Origin: UKL13-2 sp044228625 | Lineage (GTDB): Bacteria; Pseudomonadota; Gammaproteobacteria; Burkholderiales; Usitatibacteraceae | DNA length: 64,000 nucleotides | Direction: 5' to 3' | NCBI GenBank assembly: GCA_044228625.1 | Contig: JBGAUM010000001.1 | Location: 1-64,000 of the forward strand | Shown: positions 37,159-45,962 of the stretch, piece after piece | Layout of the letters: the number at the start of each line of letters is the position of its first letter | Position numbering within the stretch: position 1 is the first letter of the stretch | The notes under the pieces: generated by a model | What the model was told of the DNA's origin: nothing | What the model saw: the letters and a program-made list of their open reading frames with translations, nothing else | The model's database searches: none | Translations under genes and position numbers: made by a program

Positions 37159-37164
37159 TATAAT
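37159..37164 (+). promoter_or_regulatory. -10 box of the ahcY promoter
   Basis: A perfect TATAAT sits 9 bases before the first base of the SAH riboswitch, so transcription should start close to 37171, right at the aptamer's 5' end. No consensus -35 is present at 16-18 bp, which fits a weak or activated promoter. Confidence 0.65.
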
Positions 37165-37172
37165 GCCGTCTT

Positions 37173-37241
37173 CCGAGGAGCGTTGCGAGATGGCAGTGCA
37201 GGTGCAGTCGTCCCAGGCTCGGAACCGATTCAACGGCGCTC
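37173..37241 (+). promoter_or_regulatory. SAH riboswitch aptamer upstream of ahcY
   Basis: The leader matches the S-adenosylhomocysteine riboswitch consensus. CCGAG (37173-37177) pairs with CTCGG (37218-37222) to form the pseudoknot helix. GAGCG (37178-37182) pairs with CGCTC (37237-37241) to form P1. The highly conserved CCCAGGCTCGG and AACGGCGCTC segments are present in order. The class senses SAH, the substrate of AhcY, and turns the gene on when SAH builds up. It is mostly found upstream of ahcY in Beta- and some Gammaproteobacteria. Confidence 0.92.
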
Positions 37242-37270
37242 GCATTCCCCCGAATGCGGGCGTTTTTATT
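37237..37270 (+). terminator. Riboswitch-controlled intrinsic terminator
   Basis: A hairpin with arms CGCTCGCATTC (37237-37247) and GAATGCGGGCG (37252-37262) is followed by TTTTTATTTT. Its 5' arm starts with the same CGCTC that closes P1 of the SAH aptamer. The aptamer and terminator are therefore mutually exclusive: ligand-bound RNA should hold CGCTC and let polymerase through to ahcY. Confidence 0.88.
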
Positions 37271-37304
37271 TTGTGCCCGCGAAACCGTTCGCCAGGAGTC
37301 CACC

Positions 37305-38729
37305 ATGAATGCCGTACTGAAACCAAAGAACATTATCGAAGGCGATTTCGTCGTCGCCGACTTGAAGCTCGCCGATTGGGGCAACAAGGAAATCAAGATC
37401 GCCGAGACCGAAATGCCGGGCCTGATGGCGATCCGCGAGGAATTCGCCGCCACGCGTCCGCTGAAAGGTGCGCGCATCTCCGGCTCGCTGCACATGACCA
37501 TCCAGACCGCCGTGTTGATCCAAACGCTGGAAGCACTGGGCGCGGAAGTGCGCTGGGCCTCGTGCAACATCTTTTCCACGCAAGACCACGCCGCCGCTGC
37601 GATTGCCGCCAACGGCACGCCGGTGTTTGCCACCAAGGGCGAGACGCTGGAGGAATATTGGGACTACACCCACCGCATCTTTGAGTGGAAGGATGGCGGG
37701 TTCTCCAACATGATCCTGGATGATGGTGGCGATGCGACCTTGCTGCTGCACATCGGAACCCGCGCCGAGACCGATCCGGCCGTGATCGCCAAGCCCGGCT
37801 CGGAAGAAGAGCGAATCCTGTTTGCCTCGATCAAGGCCAAACTTGCGCAGGACGCACAGTGGTACTCAACGCGTCTAAAGCACATCAAAGGCGTGACCGA
37901 GGAGACCACCACGGGTGTACATCGCCTTTACCAAATGGCCAAGGACGGCAAGCTCGCGTTCCCGGCCATCAACGTCAACGACAGCGTGACCAAGTCGAAA
38001 TTCGACAACCTCTACGGCTGCCGCGAGTCGCTGGTCGATGCCATCAAGCGCGCCACGGATGTGATGATCGCCGGCAAGATCGCCGTGGTGGCCGGCTACG
38101 GCGACGTGGGCAAGGGCAGTGCGCAGGCCTTGCGTGCGCTTTCTGCGCAAGTGTGGGTCACGGAAATCGACCCGATCTGCGCGCTACAGGCGGCGATGGA
38201 AGGCTACCGCGTGGTCACCATGGAATACGCTGCCGACAAGGCCGACATTTTTGTCACCGCCACCGGCAACTACCACATCATCACGCACGACCACATGGCC
38301 AAAATGAAGGACCAGGCCATCGTCTGCAACATCGGCCATTTCGACAACGAAATCGACGTCGCCTCGATCGAGAAATACAAGTGGGACGAGATCAAGCCGC
38401 AGGTCGATCACATCATTTTCCCGGATGGCAAGCGCATCATCCTCTTGGCCAAGGGACGTCTGGTCAACCTGGGCTGCGGCACGGGGCATCCGAGTTATGT
38501 CATGTCGTCCTCGTTCGCCAATCAAACGATCGCGCAGATCGAGCTCTACACAGAAACAGCGAAGTATCCGGTCGGCGTGTACACGCTGCCCAAGCACCTG
38601 GATGAGAAGGTCGCGCGTTTGCAGTTGAAAAAACTCAATGCGCAATTGACCGAACTGACCGACCAGCAGGCGGCGTACATCCATGTGTCGAAGCAAGGGC
38701 CGTACAAGCCGGATACCTACCGCTACTGA
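37305..38729 (+). CDS. ahcY: AhcY, adenosylhomocysteinase
   Basis: AhcY hydrolyses SAH to homocysteine and adenosine, relieving product inhibition of methyltransferases. At 474 residues it is of the longer bacterial type with the ~40-residue insertion. Motifs are SGSLHMTIQTAVLI, NIFSTQDHAAAAIA, and the NAD-binding VVAGYGDVGKGSAQALRA. The C-terminal KPDTYRY tail that completes the neighbouring subunit's NAD site is present. ATG 37305 has CAGGAG upstream. Control is by the SAH riboswitch in the leader. metF follows 15 bp later. Confidence 0.98.
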   Translation: MNAVLKPKNIIEGDFVVADLKLADWGNKEIKIAETEMPGLMAIREEFAATRPLKGARISGSLHMTIQTAVLIQTLEALGAEVRWASCNIFSTQDHAAAAIAANGTPVFATKGETLEEYWDYTHRIFEWKDGGFSNMILDDGGDATLLLHIGTRAETDPAVIAKPGSEEERILFASIKAKLAQDAQWYSTRLKHIKGVTEETTTGVHRLYQMAKDGKLAFPAINVNDSVTKSKFDNLYGCRESLVDAIKRATDVMIAGKIAVVAGYGDVGKGSAQALRALSAQVWVTEIDPICALQAAMEGYRVVTMEYAADKADIFVTATGNYHIITHDHMAKMKDQAIVCNIGHFDNEIDVASIEKYKWDEIKPQVDHIIFPDGKRIILLAKGRLVNLGCGTGHPSYVMSSSFANQTIAQIELYTETAKYPVGVYTLPKHLDEKVARLQLKKLNAQLTELTDQQAAYIHVSKQGPYKPDTYRY

Positions 38730-38744
38730 TCAGGCCCGCGCCTC

Positions 38745-39578
38745 ATGACACGCGAAGCCCAGTTCTCATTCGAGTTCTTTCCGCCGAAAACCGATGAGGG
38801 CAAGGCCAAGCTGATGCACACGGTGCAGCAGCTTGGCCAGTTGAAGCCGGCGTTCTTTTCGGTCACGTTCGGCGCGGGCGGGTCCACGCAGGAGGGTACG
38901 CTCTCCACGGTGCTGTCTATCCGCGAGCAGGGCCATGCCGCGGCACCGCATTTGTCCTGTATCGGATCGACACGCGAGAACATCCGCGCCATCATCCACC
39001 GCTACAAAGACGCCGGGATCGAGCACATGGTGGCGCTGCGTGGCGATTTGCCGTCGGGGATGGCGGTGGCGGGGGAGTTCCGATATGCGTCCGACTTGAT
39101 CGCTTTTATCCGCGAAGAGACCGGCGATCACTTTCACATCGAGGCCGCCGCGTACCCGGAATACCACCCACAGGCGCGCCTGGCGCAAGAGGACTTGAAG
39201 AACTTCAAGCGGAAGATCGATGCGGGAGCCAATTCCGCAATGACACAGTACTTCTACAACGCCGACGCATACTTTCATTTCGTTGACGAAGTGCGCGCAA
39301 TGGGGGTCAACATTCCCATCGTGCCCGGGGTCATGCCAATCGGCAGCTTTTCGCAATTGGCACGATTCTCCGATGCCTGCGGCGCGGAAATTCCGCGCTG
39401 GATCCGTCGCAAGATGGAAGGCTTTGGCGACGACACCGCGTCGATCCGCGCGTTCGGATTGGATGTGGTCACCGACCTCAGTGCGAAATTGCTCGATGGC
39501 GGGGCACCGGGCCTGCACTTCTACACACTCAACCAGGCCGGATTGTCATCCACGATTTGCCAGCGGCTCGGGCTATAG
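38745..39578 (+). CDS. metF: MetF, 5,10-methylenetetrahydrofolate reductase
   Basis: This FAD-dependent reductase (TIM barrel, 277 residues) makes 5-methyl-THF for homocysteine methylation. Motifs are FSFEFFPPKTDEGKAKL, FFSVTFGAGGSTQEGT, LRGDLPSG, and the QYFYNADAYFHFVDEV segment. It is 15 bp from ahcY and so probably also under the SAH riboswitch. No SD is obvious. Together with metK and ahcY it reconstitutes most of the methyl cycle. Confidence 0.97.
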   Translation: MTREAQFSFEFFPPKTDEGKAKLMHTVQQLGQLKPAFFSVTFGAGGSTQEGTLSTVLSIREQGHAAAPHLSCIGSTRENIRAIIHRYKDAGIEHMVALRGDLPSGMAVAGEFRYASDLIAFIREETGDHFHIEAAAYPEYHPQARLAQEDLKNFKRKIDAGANSAMTQYFYNADAYFHFVDEVRAMGVNIPIVPGVMPIGSFSQLARFSDACGAEIPRWIRRKMEGFGDDTASIRAFGLDVVTDLSAKLLDGGAPGLHFYTLNQAGLSSTICQRLGL

Positions 39579-39598
39579 GGCGTCACTCCGGCTGTTGT

Positions 39599-39644
39599 CG
39601 AGATGCTAAGCCTGTGCCAAACCCCAAGTTTGGCGCGCATCTCG
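39599..39644. repeat. Two-tier inverted repeat between metF and astB
   Basis: Outer arms CGAGATGC / GCATCTCG enclose inner arms GCCAAAC / GTTTGGC with a CCCAA loop; unpaired spacers are 9 and 2 bases. Nothing T-rich follows on either strand. It lies between convergent genes and may act as a bidirectional terminator or stabilise 3' ends. Confidence 0.5.
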
Positions 39645-39700
39645 GAGGATAAATGCTCCGGAAGCCGCGCCAGTGCTATGGTTTGCTGTTCGTGTGCGTG

Positions 39701-41038
39701 CTACGTCAACTGAAACGGATAGACCGATCCCAATTTCAGGATGCGCGTGAGTTCATCGAGCGCCGTGCAGACGGCTTGCGGCAGCGCCGGGTCGAGTAGA
39801 TCGGCATCGGCCATGCGATCGCGATAATGTTTGTTCACCCAGGCCACAAGTTCGGCATGCAAGGACGGCGTGAGGATGACGCCCGGATTGGCGGCACGCG
39901 CCTCGGCATCGTTCAACTCGACACGCAGCCGCAAACAAGCCGGACCGCCACCGTTCATCATGCTCTGGCGCAAGTCGAACACCAGCGCTTCGTCGATGGG
40001 GCCACCCGAGGACACGAGCTCATCAAGATGCGCCGACACGCGCGGGTTGTTACGGCACTCTTGCGGCACCACGATGGCGATGTGGCCATCCGGCTTTGAG
40101 AGCAACTGGCTGTTGAAAAGGTAACTGCCCACCGCATCGGCCACGCTTACACGCGCAGCCGGGACTTCGATCACGACGAAGCCCTCGCCAAATTTCGCGC
40201 GCAGTTCGCGATAGGTTCCCGCGCGATCGAGGAACGCCGCTTCGTGGCAAAACAATACGTTTCGATGTCCCACCGCGATCACATCGTTGTGGAACACGCC
40301 CTGGTCGATCACGTCCGGGTGTTGCTGTGCGAATACGGCACGCGATTCGGGAAGGCCGTGGCGGCGTGCGACGGCCTGCGAAGCTTCGAGCGATTGGCGC
40401 GCCGGATACTTCTGCGGGCGCGGTGCGCGGCTGTCGAAACCCACGCAGCCGTAGACAAAAAACTCCACGCCTGGCGCACCGATCCTGGGGCAAAACCGCG
40501 TGTGATTGGCGGCCCCTTCGTCGCCGAAGGCAGGCGTGGCGGGCAACGCGGCATGGTGCGCAAAGTGCTGGGCGTCCGGGAACATCGCCTGCAATACCCG
40601 CCCCGTCGTCGGATGCTCGATGGCGCGATGAAAGTTTTGCGCAAGGTTTGCCACCGAGAAATGCACACGGCCATCGGTGGTATTTGCGCTGGGGCTCACC
40701 GTGGCCGCGTTGGCCGTCCACATGGAGGACGCCGACATGGCGCTGTTGAAAATCGCACGAGAGTGTTTGGCGGCAGCTTCGAGCACATCGCGATCCGAAC
40801 CGCCAAAGCCAATTTGTCGCAACGTCGCAATATCCGGTCGCTGCTGCGGTGCGAACACACCCTGCTTGAATCCGCGATCCATCAAGGCCTTCATCTTGGC
40901 CAGGCCCTGCAACGCGGCTTCGCGCGGATTTGCAATGGCGCCCTGGTTCTTCTCCGACGCAATGTTGCCGTAGGAGAGGCCGCTGTAGTTGTGCGTCGGG
41001 CCAACGAGGCCGTCGAAGTTGTATTCGTGGGCGGTCAT
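39701..41038 (-). CDS. astB: AstB/AruB, N-succinylarginine dihydrolase
   Basis: This enzyme removes two ammonia and CO2 from N2-succinylarginine to give succinylornithine, the second step of the AST pathway. At 445 residues it has the normal length. It begins NFDGLVGPTHNYSGLSYGN, a family signature, and has MWTANAATVSP and QSMMNGGGPACLRLRVELND. The C-terminal part contains the catalytic Cys (GPACLRL). It is the last gene of the 12-gene minus-strand cluster, 16 bp after astD. ATG 41038 gives the family N-terminus. Confidence 0.97.
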   Translation of the reverse strand: MTAHEYNFDGLVGPTHNYSGLSYGNIASEKNQGAIANPREAALQGLAKMKALMDRGFKQGVFAPQQRPDIATLRQIGFGGSDRDVLEAAAKHSRAIFNSAMSASSMWTANAATVSPSANTTDGRVHFSVANLAQNFHRAIEHPTTGRVLQAMFPDAQHFAHHAALPATPAFGDEGAANHTRFCPRIGAPGVEFFVYGCVGFDSRAPRPQKYPARQSLEASQAVARRHGLPESRAVFAQQHPDVIDQGVFHNDVIAVGHRNVLFCHEAAFLDRAGTYRELRAKFGEGFVVIEVPAARVSVADAVGSYLFNSQLLSKPDGHIAIVVPQECRNNPRVSAHLDELVSSGGPIDEALVFDLRQSMMNGGGPACLRLRVELNDAEARAANPGVILTPSLHAELVAWVNKHYRDRMADADLLDPALPQAVCTALDELTRILKLGSVYPFQLT

Positions 41039-41054
41039 GGTGGAGTTGCGCGGA

Positions 41055-42476
41055 TTACAGCGTGAAGCCCGGCGGCAAAGCAGCCGGGATGGCGAGTGTG
41101 TCAGATTCGAGTGAGGACTGCGGATACGCGCAATAGTCCGCCGCGTAATACGCCGAAGCACGATGGTTGCCGGACGCGCCGATCCCGCCAAACGGGAGCG
41201 CGCTGGAGGCGCCGGTCAGCGGGCGATTCCAATTGACGATGCCAGCGCGAATGCGCTCGCGGAACACCTCGTACTCGGTGGCATCGTCGGAAAGCAGGCC
41301 GGCAGCCAACCCAAACTGCGTGGCATTGGCGCCATCGATGGCATTCTCCAGCGAGTCATGCCGCACCACTTGCAGTAGCGGACCAAAGAACTCCTCGTCA
41401 GGCCAAGGCGAAACGTGGCTGACATCGACAATGCCGGGTGACAACAGTGCGGCTCCCTTGCGAATGCGGCGCATCTCCAACAGCAGCTTGCCACCTGCGG
41501 CGACCAAACCGTTCCACCCCGCGAGCAATTTATCCGCGGTCGCCACAGACACTACCGCACCCATGAACGGCGGCGGGTCTGCATCAAACGCGCCAGCAGT
41601 CAGACGTGCGCTCACGTCCACGAGGCGTGCCAGCAATTTGTCGCCTGCTTCGCCCTTCGCAACAAACAAGCGCCGCGCGCAGGTGCAGCGCTGCCCAGCA
41701 GAAATGAACGCCGATTGCACAATGTTGTAAACCGCCGCATCGATGTTGCCGATCTTGCCCACGATGAGCGCATTCATCCCGCCCATTTCCAGCGCAAGGA
41801 TGCGATGCGGCAAACCGGCGTTGGCGCGATGAATCGCCGCGCCGGTCGCGGCGCTTCCCGTGAAATAGATGCCATCGATGTCTGGATGGCTGGCGAGCGC
41901 AATGCCTGTGTCGCGTTCGCCCTGCACCAGATTCAGCACGCCGTCGGGCAACCTGGCTTCGCGCCAGCACTCGGCCGTCAATTCGGCCACGCGAGGGGCG
42001 AATTCGCTGGGTTTGAACACGACCGTGTTGCCCGCAATCAGCGCGGGAACGATGTGCCCATTCGGCAGGTGGCCGGGAAAATTGTAGGGGCCAAAGACGG
42101 CAACGACCCCGTGCGCACGATGACGCAATACCGCGCGGTGATCGGCGGCGGGCACAGTCTTGATGCCCGTGCGTTCGTTGTAGGCGGCGATGGAGATGGC
42201 CACCTTGCCGATCATGGTGGCGACTTCGGTTTTCGCTTCCCACAACGGCTTGCCGGTCTCCGCCCCGATGGCGTGCGCCAGTGCATTTTCTTGCGCCTTC
42301 AAAGCCTCTGCGAAACGCCGTACCAAGGCAATGCGCGCCTCCAGCGGCGTGCGCGACCAGGCCGCAAAGGCATGCCGCGCAACAAGAACCGCGCGATCGA
42401 CGGCTGCCGCATCGGCTGCCGCCCCTTCCCACACCACGGCTTGGGTCACTGGATTCCTGGAGGCGAACGAGGCCAT
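41055..42476 (-). CDS. astD: AstD/AruD, succinylglutamate-semialdehyde dehydrogenase
   Basis: An NAD-dependent aldehyde dehydrogenase oxidising N-succinylglutamate semialdehyde. Length 473. Visible are the NAD-binding VVFKPSEFAPRVAELT and TGSAATGAAIHRAN, the Glu in LEMGGMNAL, and the catalytic Cys in AGQRCTCARR. FGGIGASGNHRASAYYA near the C-terminus matches AstD. The gene starts 2 bp after aruG and ends 16 bp before astB. The in-frame sequence upstream of ATG 42476 belongs to the overlapping aruG frame. Confidence 0.96.
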   Translation of the reverse strand: MASFASRNPVTQAVVWEGAAADAAAVDRAVLVARHAFAAWSRTPLEARIALVRRFAEALKAQENALAHAIGAETGKPLWEAKTEVATMIGKVAISIAAYNERTGIKTVPAADHRAVLRHRAHGVVAVFGPYNFPGHLPNGHIVPALIAGNTVVFKPSEFAPRVAELTAECWREARLPDGVLNLVQGERDTGIALASHPDIDGIYFTGSAATGAAIHRANAGLPHRILALEMGGMNALIVGKIGNIDAAVYNIVQSAFISAGQRCTCARRLFVAKGEAGDKLLARLVDVSARLTAGAFDADPPPFMGAVVSVATADKLLAGWNGLVAAGGKLLLEMRRIRKGAALLSPGIVDVSHVSPWPDEEFFGPLLQVVRHDSLENAIDGANATQFGLAAGLLSDDATEYEVFRERIRAGIVNWNRPLTGASSALPFGGIGASGNHRASAYYAADYCAYPQSSLESDTLAIPAALPPGFTL

Positions 42477-42478
42477 GT

Positions 42479-43525
42479 TCAATCCTGCTTTCGATCTTTC
42501 GGTGACAGCGCCACGTGATGCGCCATCATTCCCGTCTTGAGTCCCAAGGCCGCAGCGCACGAGGCTTGCAACATCAAGCCATCGTCGCGCGCCACCAACC
42601 GCCCCAACGAAAGCCGGTAATCGCCGAGCCCTCCGGTGGCGATGAGCGACACGGGCGTGCCCTCGAACACGGCGTCCGCATCGTCGAGGATTGCCGCCAC
42701 CGGGCCGTTGCGCGTGCAGCGCACGGCGTCGATATCCGGCAAGTCGCATTCCACCGTGGGGCCGGCGTCGAAAATGTCGACGTGCTGATCAAAGCGGAAA
42801 CCCTCTTCCTCCAGCAGTCGCCGCGCGGGACGCGTGTTCGGATGCGTTTCGCCGATCACTGCCTGCGCTTCCGGTGTGAGGAAGGAACTGTACAAGGGAT
42901 GCTTGGGCATCAGTTCGGCCACGAAGGACTTTTTGCCGATGCCGGTCAGGTAATCGGCCTGACCGAAGTCCATCGAAAAGAAATGCCGACCCAAACTCTC
43001 CCAGAATGGCGAGCGGCCCGATTCATCGGATACACCGCGCAATTCCGCGATGACGGTATTGGAAAAATGTTCGCGAAACTGCGCCATGAACAGGAAGCGC
43101 GACTTCGACAGCAATGCGCCGAGTTTGTCGCGGCGATAAGCCGGGTCGAGATACAAGGAACACAATTCTGTTGCGCCCGTGTGGTCGTTGGATAGGAACA
43201 GCGTAGGCGTTTGGGTGAAGATGCCCAGCTCGCGAGAGGCGTGTACGACAATGCCCACCCGGTAGGAATAAAACGGCTCACGCAGGCCCACCGCGCCCAT
43301 GAGTGCACAAACACCGGCGACTCGCTGTGCAGCCCGATCCTCCAAGGCAAACATCCATTGCTGGTCCTCGCGCGGCAATTGCCCCGAAAAGGTCTTGACC
43401 GAGGCTTCCACCCGTCCGGCGATGAGCTCACGGTTGTCTGGCAAAGTGGTCATCCCCACCCCCGCCGTCTTGGCGAGCGCAAGGATCGCATCCGTGTCCT
43501 CCGTGCGTACAGGGCGGATGATCAT
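42479..43525 (-). CDS. aruG: AruG, arginine N-succinyltransferase subunit
   Basis: A 348-residue subunit of arginine/ornithine N-succinyltransferase, an AstA-family GNAT-fold enzyme that transfers succinyl from succinyl-CoA. Motifs are MIIRPVRTEDTDAILALA, GVCALMGAVGLREPFYSYRVG and GRSPFWESLGRHFFSMDF. FDAGPTVECDLPDIDAVR lies near the C-terminus. It overlaps aruF by ATGA (43522-43525). Pseudomonads have the same two-gene arrangement, and both subunits are needed there. Confidence 0.94.
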   Translation of the reverse strand: MIIRPVRTEDTDAILALAKTAGVGMTTLPDNRELIAGRVEASVKTFSGQLPREDQQWMFALEDRAAQRVAGVCALMGAVGLREPFYSYRVGIVVHASRELGIFTQTPTLFLSNDHTGATELCSLYLDPAYRRDKLGALLSKSRFLFMAQFREHFSNTVIAELRGVSDESGRSPFWESLGRHFFSMDFGQADYLTGIGKKSFVAELMPKHPLYSSFLTPEAQAVIGETHPNTRPARRLLEEEGFRFDQHVDIFDAGPTVECDLPDIDAVRCTRNGPVAAILDDADAVFEGTPVSLIATGGLGDYRLSLGRLVARDDGLMLQASCAAALGLKTGMMAHHVALSPKDRKQD

Positions 43526-44562
43526 GCCTCGTCTCCCTCGCGCCGCTCGATTCTGAGTGGCACTACTCGCAATGCATCTCCCGGAGAGATCGCGAGTAGC
43601 GCAGGCAGTTGTGCGTCGCCCGCCGCTTGTACGCCGTCGAGCGTCAAAGGCGCCAAGGTGGCGCGAAAGTTGGACAATGACGTGTTGGCGGCGATGTGTT
43701 CGGAGCAGCTGATTGCTTTGGAACCATTCCATGTTGCGCGACGCTGGTGGCGGATGGTGGCCAGTGTTGACAGGCGCGCTTCGACTGTCGGTCCGCCGTC
43801 GAAAATGTCGATATAAATGTCCGGATCGAATCCTTCATCCAGAAGGATCGAGAACGGCAATTCACCATCCGGATGCAGTTGGCCAATGGCCAGTTGCGCT
43901 GACGCGGGAAGGAGGGGCACGTAAATTGGATATTGCGGCATCAACTCGGCGATGAATGTACGGCTCCGACCGCCGGACAGCCTCTCAGCCTGCGGATAGG
44001 CCATATTGAAGAATCGTCGGCCAACCGCTTCCCAAAATGGTGAGCGGCCTTCAACATCGCACACACCGGGGTTTTCGGCCGCAAGCTTGTCGGCAAATCG
44101 GCGGCGATGCTCGGCGATGAACAGGAGCCGCGCACGCGAAAGCAGTTGCGGCAAGTGGGTATCCGCCAACGAGGGATCGATGAAAAACGATGTCAGCAAA
44201 GAATAGCCCGTGAGGTCGTGGCATAGGTGCAGCGCGTGGATCTTGTTGCTGACCTTCAAGTCCTGAGAGGCATGAACGATGATCTCATTGCGGTAGGAAT
44301 AAAACCGATCATGAAAGCCTGCGGACGCGGCGATGCCGCTGGTGCCCACCAATTCCCCGGTTTCGGTGTTTTCCAGCACGAAGAAATAGGTCTCCTCGCC
44401 CGGCACGTCGATCTCCACCGAAAACGATGCGATGGAGCGCTCGATCTTATCAACGAGCTTGGCGCGATCCGGCGGCAATGAAGTAATGCCGATCGCGCTC
44501 TGCGTGGCCATGCGCTCGATCTGAGGAAGATCGGCATGGGCGGCGGGACGAAGAACGAACAT
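43522..44562 (-). CDS. aruF: AruF, arginine N-succinyltransferase subunit
   Basis: A 346-residue AstA-family protein, paralogous to the next gene. Motifs are MFVLRPAAHADLPQIERMA, GTSGIAASAGFHDRFYSYRN and GRSPFWEAVGRRFFNM, with IFDGGPTVEARLSTL near the C-terminus. With AruG it forms the first enzyme of the pathway. It lies 9 bp after aruC. Order aruC-aruF-aruG-D-B is the one known in Pseudomonas aeruginosa. Confidence 0.94.
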   Translation of the reverse strand: MFVLRPAAHADLPQIERMATQSAIGITSLPPDRAKLVDKIERSIASFSVEIDVPGEETYFFVLENTETGELVGTSGIAASAGFHDRFYSYRNEIIVHASQDLKVSNKIHALHLCHDLTGYSLLTSFFIDPSLADTHLPQLLSRARLLFIAEHRRRFADKLAAENPGVCDVEGRSPFWEAVGRRFFNMAYPQAERLSGGRSRTFIAELMPQYPIYVPLLPASAQLAIGQLHPDGELPFSILLDEGFDPDIYIDIFDGGPTVEARLSTLATIRHQRRATWNGSKAISCSEHIAANTSLSNFRATLAPLTLDGVQAAGDAQLPALLAISPGDALRVVPLRIERREGDEA

Positions 44563-44571
44563 GCGTTGGCC

Positions 44572-45858
44572 CTATGCGGCCTTGGCCGCGGGGGCTGCCG
44601 CGCGCACGGTGGTGACGAATTTCTCGATCGCCACCGCAAAGCGCGCCATGCCCTCAACAATGTCGGCCTCCGAAATCAATAGCGACGGTGCAAAGCGCAT
44701 CACATCGGGTCCGGCGATCAGTACCAGCAAGCCGGCCTCCTCGGCGCATTTGACCAAGTCCTTGCCTTTACCCGCAAATTCCGCCGCAAGTTGGCAGCCG
44801 ATCAACAAGCCATCGCCGCGAATGGCGCTGAAGACGCCAAAGCGCTTGTTGAGCGCCTCGAATCCCTCCACAAACATCTTCCGCTTTGCGGCGACGCCGC
44901 TCAGTGTGGATTCGCGCAGGAGAATGTCCAGTACTGATTCCGCCACCGCACACGCAAGTGGATTGCCACCATACGTACTGCCATGCGCGCCAACGCCGAA
45001 TGCCTTGGCCGCGGCGTTGGTGGTGAGCATCGCGCCAATGGGAAATCCACCGCCCAGGCCCTTTGCGCTGGTCAGCACATCGGGAGTGACGCCGGTCTTC
45101 ATGTATGCATACAGCGCACCCGTGCGTCCTGCACCGGACTGCACTTCATCGAAAATCAGCAGGGCCTTGTGTTGATCACACAGTTCGCGCAGGCGTTTCA
45201 GGAATGCAGGATCGGCCGGAGTCACGCCGCCTTCGCCCTGGATCGGCTCGACGATGACCGCACAGGTGCGCGGCGACATGGCCTTTTCGGCAGCCCCAAT
45301 GTCGTTGTACGGCAGGTGACGGATGTCTTGCGGTAGCGGACCGAAGCCCTCCGTGTATTTGGCCTGGCCACCGGCTGTGACCGTGAACAAGGTGCGCCCG
45401 TGAAAAGCGTTGTCGAAGGCAATGATCTCGGTCTTGTCGAAATCCTGGAGCTTGTCTTTGCCGTGGGCGGCAACAAAGGCATCGTAGGCCACCTTGCGCG
45501 CGAGTTTCAATGCCGCTTCGTTGGCCTCGGCCCCGGAGTTGCAAAAAAACACGCGATCGGCAAACGTGTTGTCCACCAGTTTCTTCGCCAGTCGGATCGC
45601 GGGTTCGTTGGTGAGCACGTTGGCCACGTGCCAGAGTTGATTGGCCTGATGCGTCAACGCGGCGATGACTTCAGGATGCGTATGGCCTACGGCGGACACC
45701 GCGATGCCTCCTGCAAAATCGACGTACTCTTTGCCCGATTGATCCCACACGCGCGCGCCGTGGCCGCGCACAGGAATAAACGCACCGGGGGCGTAATTGG
45801 GCACCATCACTTCATCGAACGTGGCGCGGGTGACAGGGGGGTGGGCGGTGGTGTTCAT
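44572..45858 (-). CDS. aruC: AruC/AstC, succinylornithine/acetylornithine aminotransferase
   Basis: A PLP-dependent class III aminotransferase that converts succinylornithine to succinylglutamate semialdehyde. Length 428. PLP-site motifs: NSGAEANEAALKLARK, FDEVQSGAGRTG, and the Schiff-base lysine in LTSAKGLGGGFPIGA. The family also acts on acetylornithine, so biosynthetic ArgD activity cannot be excluded. It starts after a gap of 104 bp from the argR-type gene, with a TAAAAT box at 45899-45904 (minus strand). Confidence 0.95.
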   Translation of the reverse strand: MNTTAHPPVTRATFDEVMVPNYAPGAFIPVRGHGARVWDQSGKEYVDFAGGIAVSAVGHTHPEVIAALTHQANQLWHVANVLTNEPAIRLAKKLVDNTFADRVFFCNSGAEANEAALKLARKVAYDAFVAAHGKDKLQDFDKTEIIAFDNAFHGRTLFTVTAGGQAKYTEGFGPLPQDIRHLPYNDIGAAEKAMSPRTCAVIVEPIQGEGGVTPADPAFLKRLRELCDQHKALLIFDEVQSGAGRTGALYAYMKTGVTPDVLTSAKGLGGGFPIGAMLTTNAAAKAFGVGAHGSTYGGNPLACAVAESVLDILLRESTLSGVAAKRKMFVEGFEALNKRFGVFSAIRGDGLLIGCQLAAEFAGKGKDLVKCAEEAGLLVLIAGPDVMRFAPSLLISEADIVEGMARFAVAIEKFVTTVRAAAPAAKAA

Positions 45859-45898
45859 GGAAATGTCCTCGGACCGGTGGTGCCTTGAAAGGTGGGCT

Positions 45899-45904
45899 AT
45901 TTTA
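45899..45904 (-). promoter_or_regulatory. Possible -10 box for aruC
   Basis: TAAAAT on the minus strand, 41 bases before the aruC start, sits in a CCTAAAATA 9-mer. The same 9-mer occurs before the AraC-type regulator (47006-47011). No good -35 is seen, which would fit activation by the regulator. Confidence 0.35.
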
Positions 45905-45931
45905 GGTGGGGAATGCCGTGCGCGGCTATCG

Positions 45932-45956
45932 AAAAAGCGACTGCGAGTTCAGTCAT
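45932..45956 (-). terminator. Weak terminator after the AraC-type regulator
   Basis: The minus strand reads GACTG, a 6-base loop, then CAGTC and GCTTTTTC. The 5-6 bp stem followed by five T lies just after the regulator's stop. It may limit read-through into aruC. Confidence 0.45.
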
Positions 45957-45962
45957 CGTGCC

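Noticed and set aside
36941..37636. 231-codon minus-strand frame across the ahcY start and riboswitch
   Set aside because: Only the last 61 codons look protein-like; the rest is antisense to ahcY and its leader.
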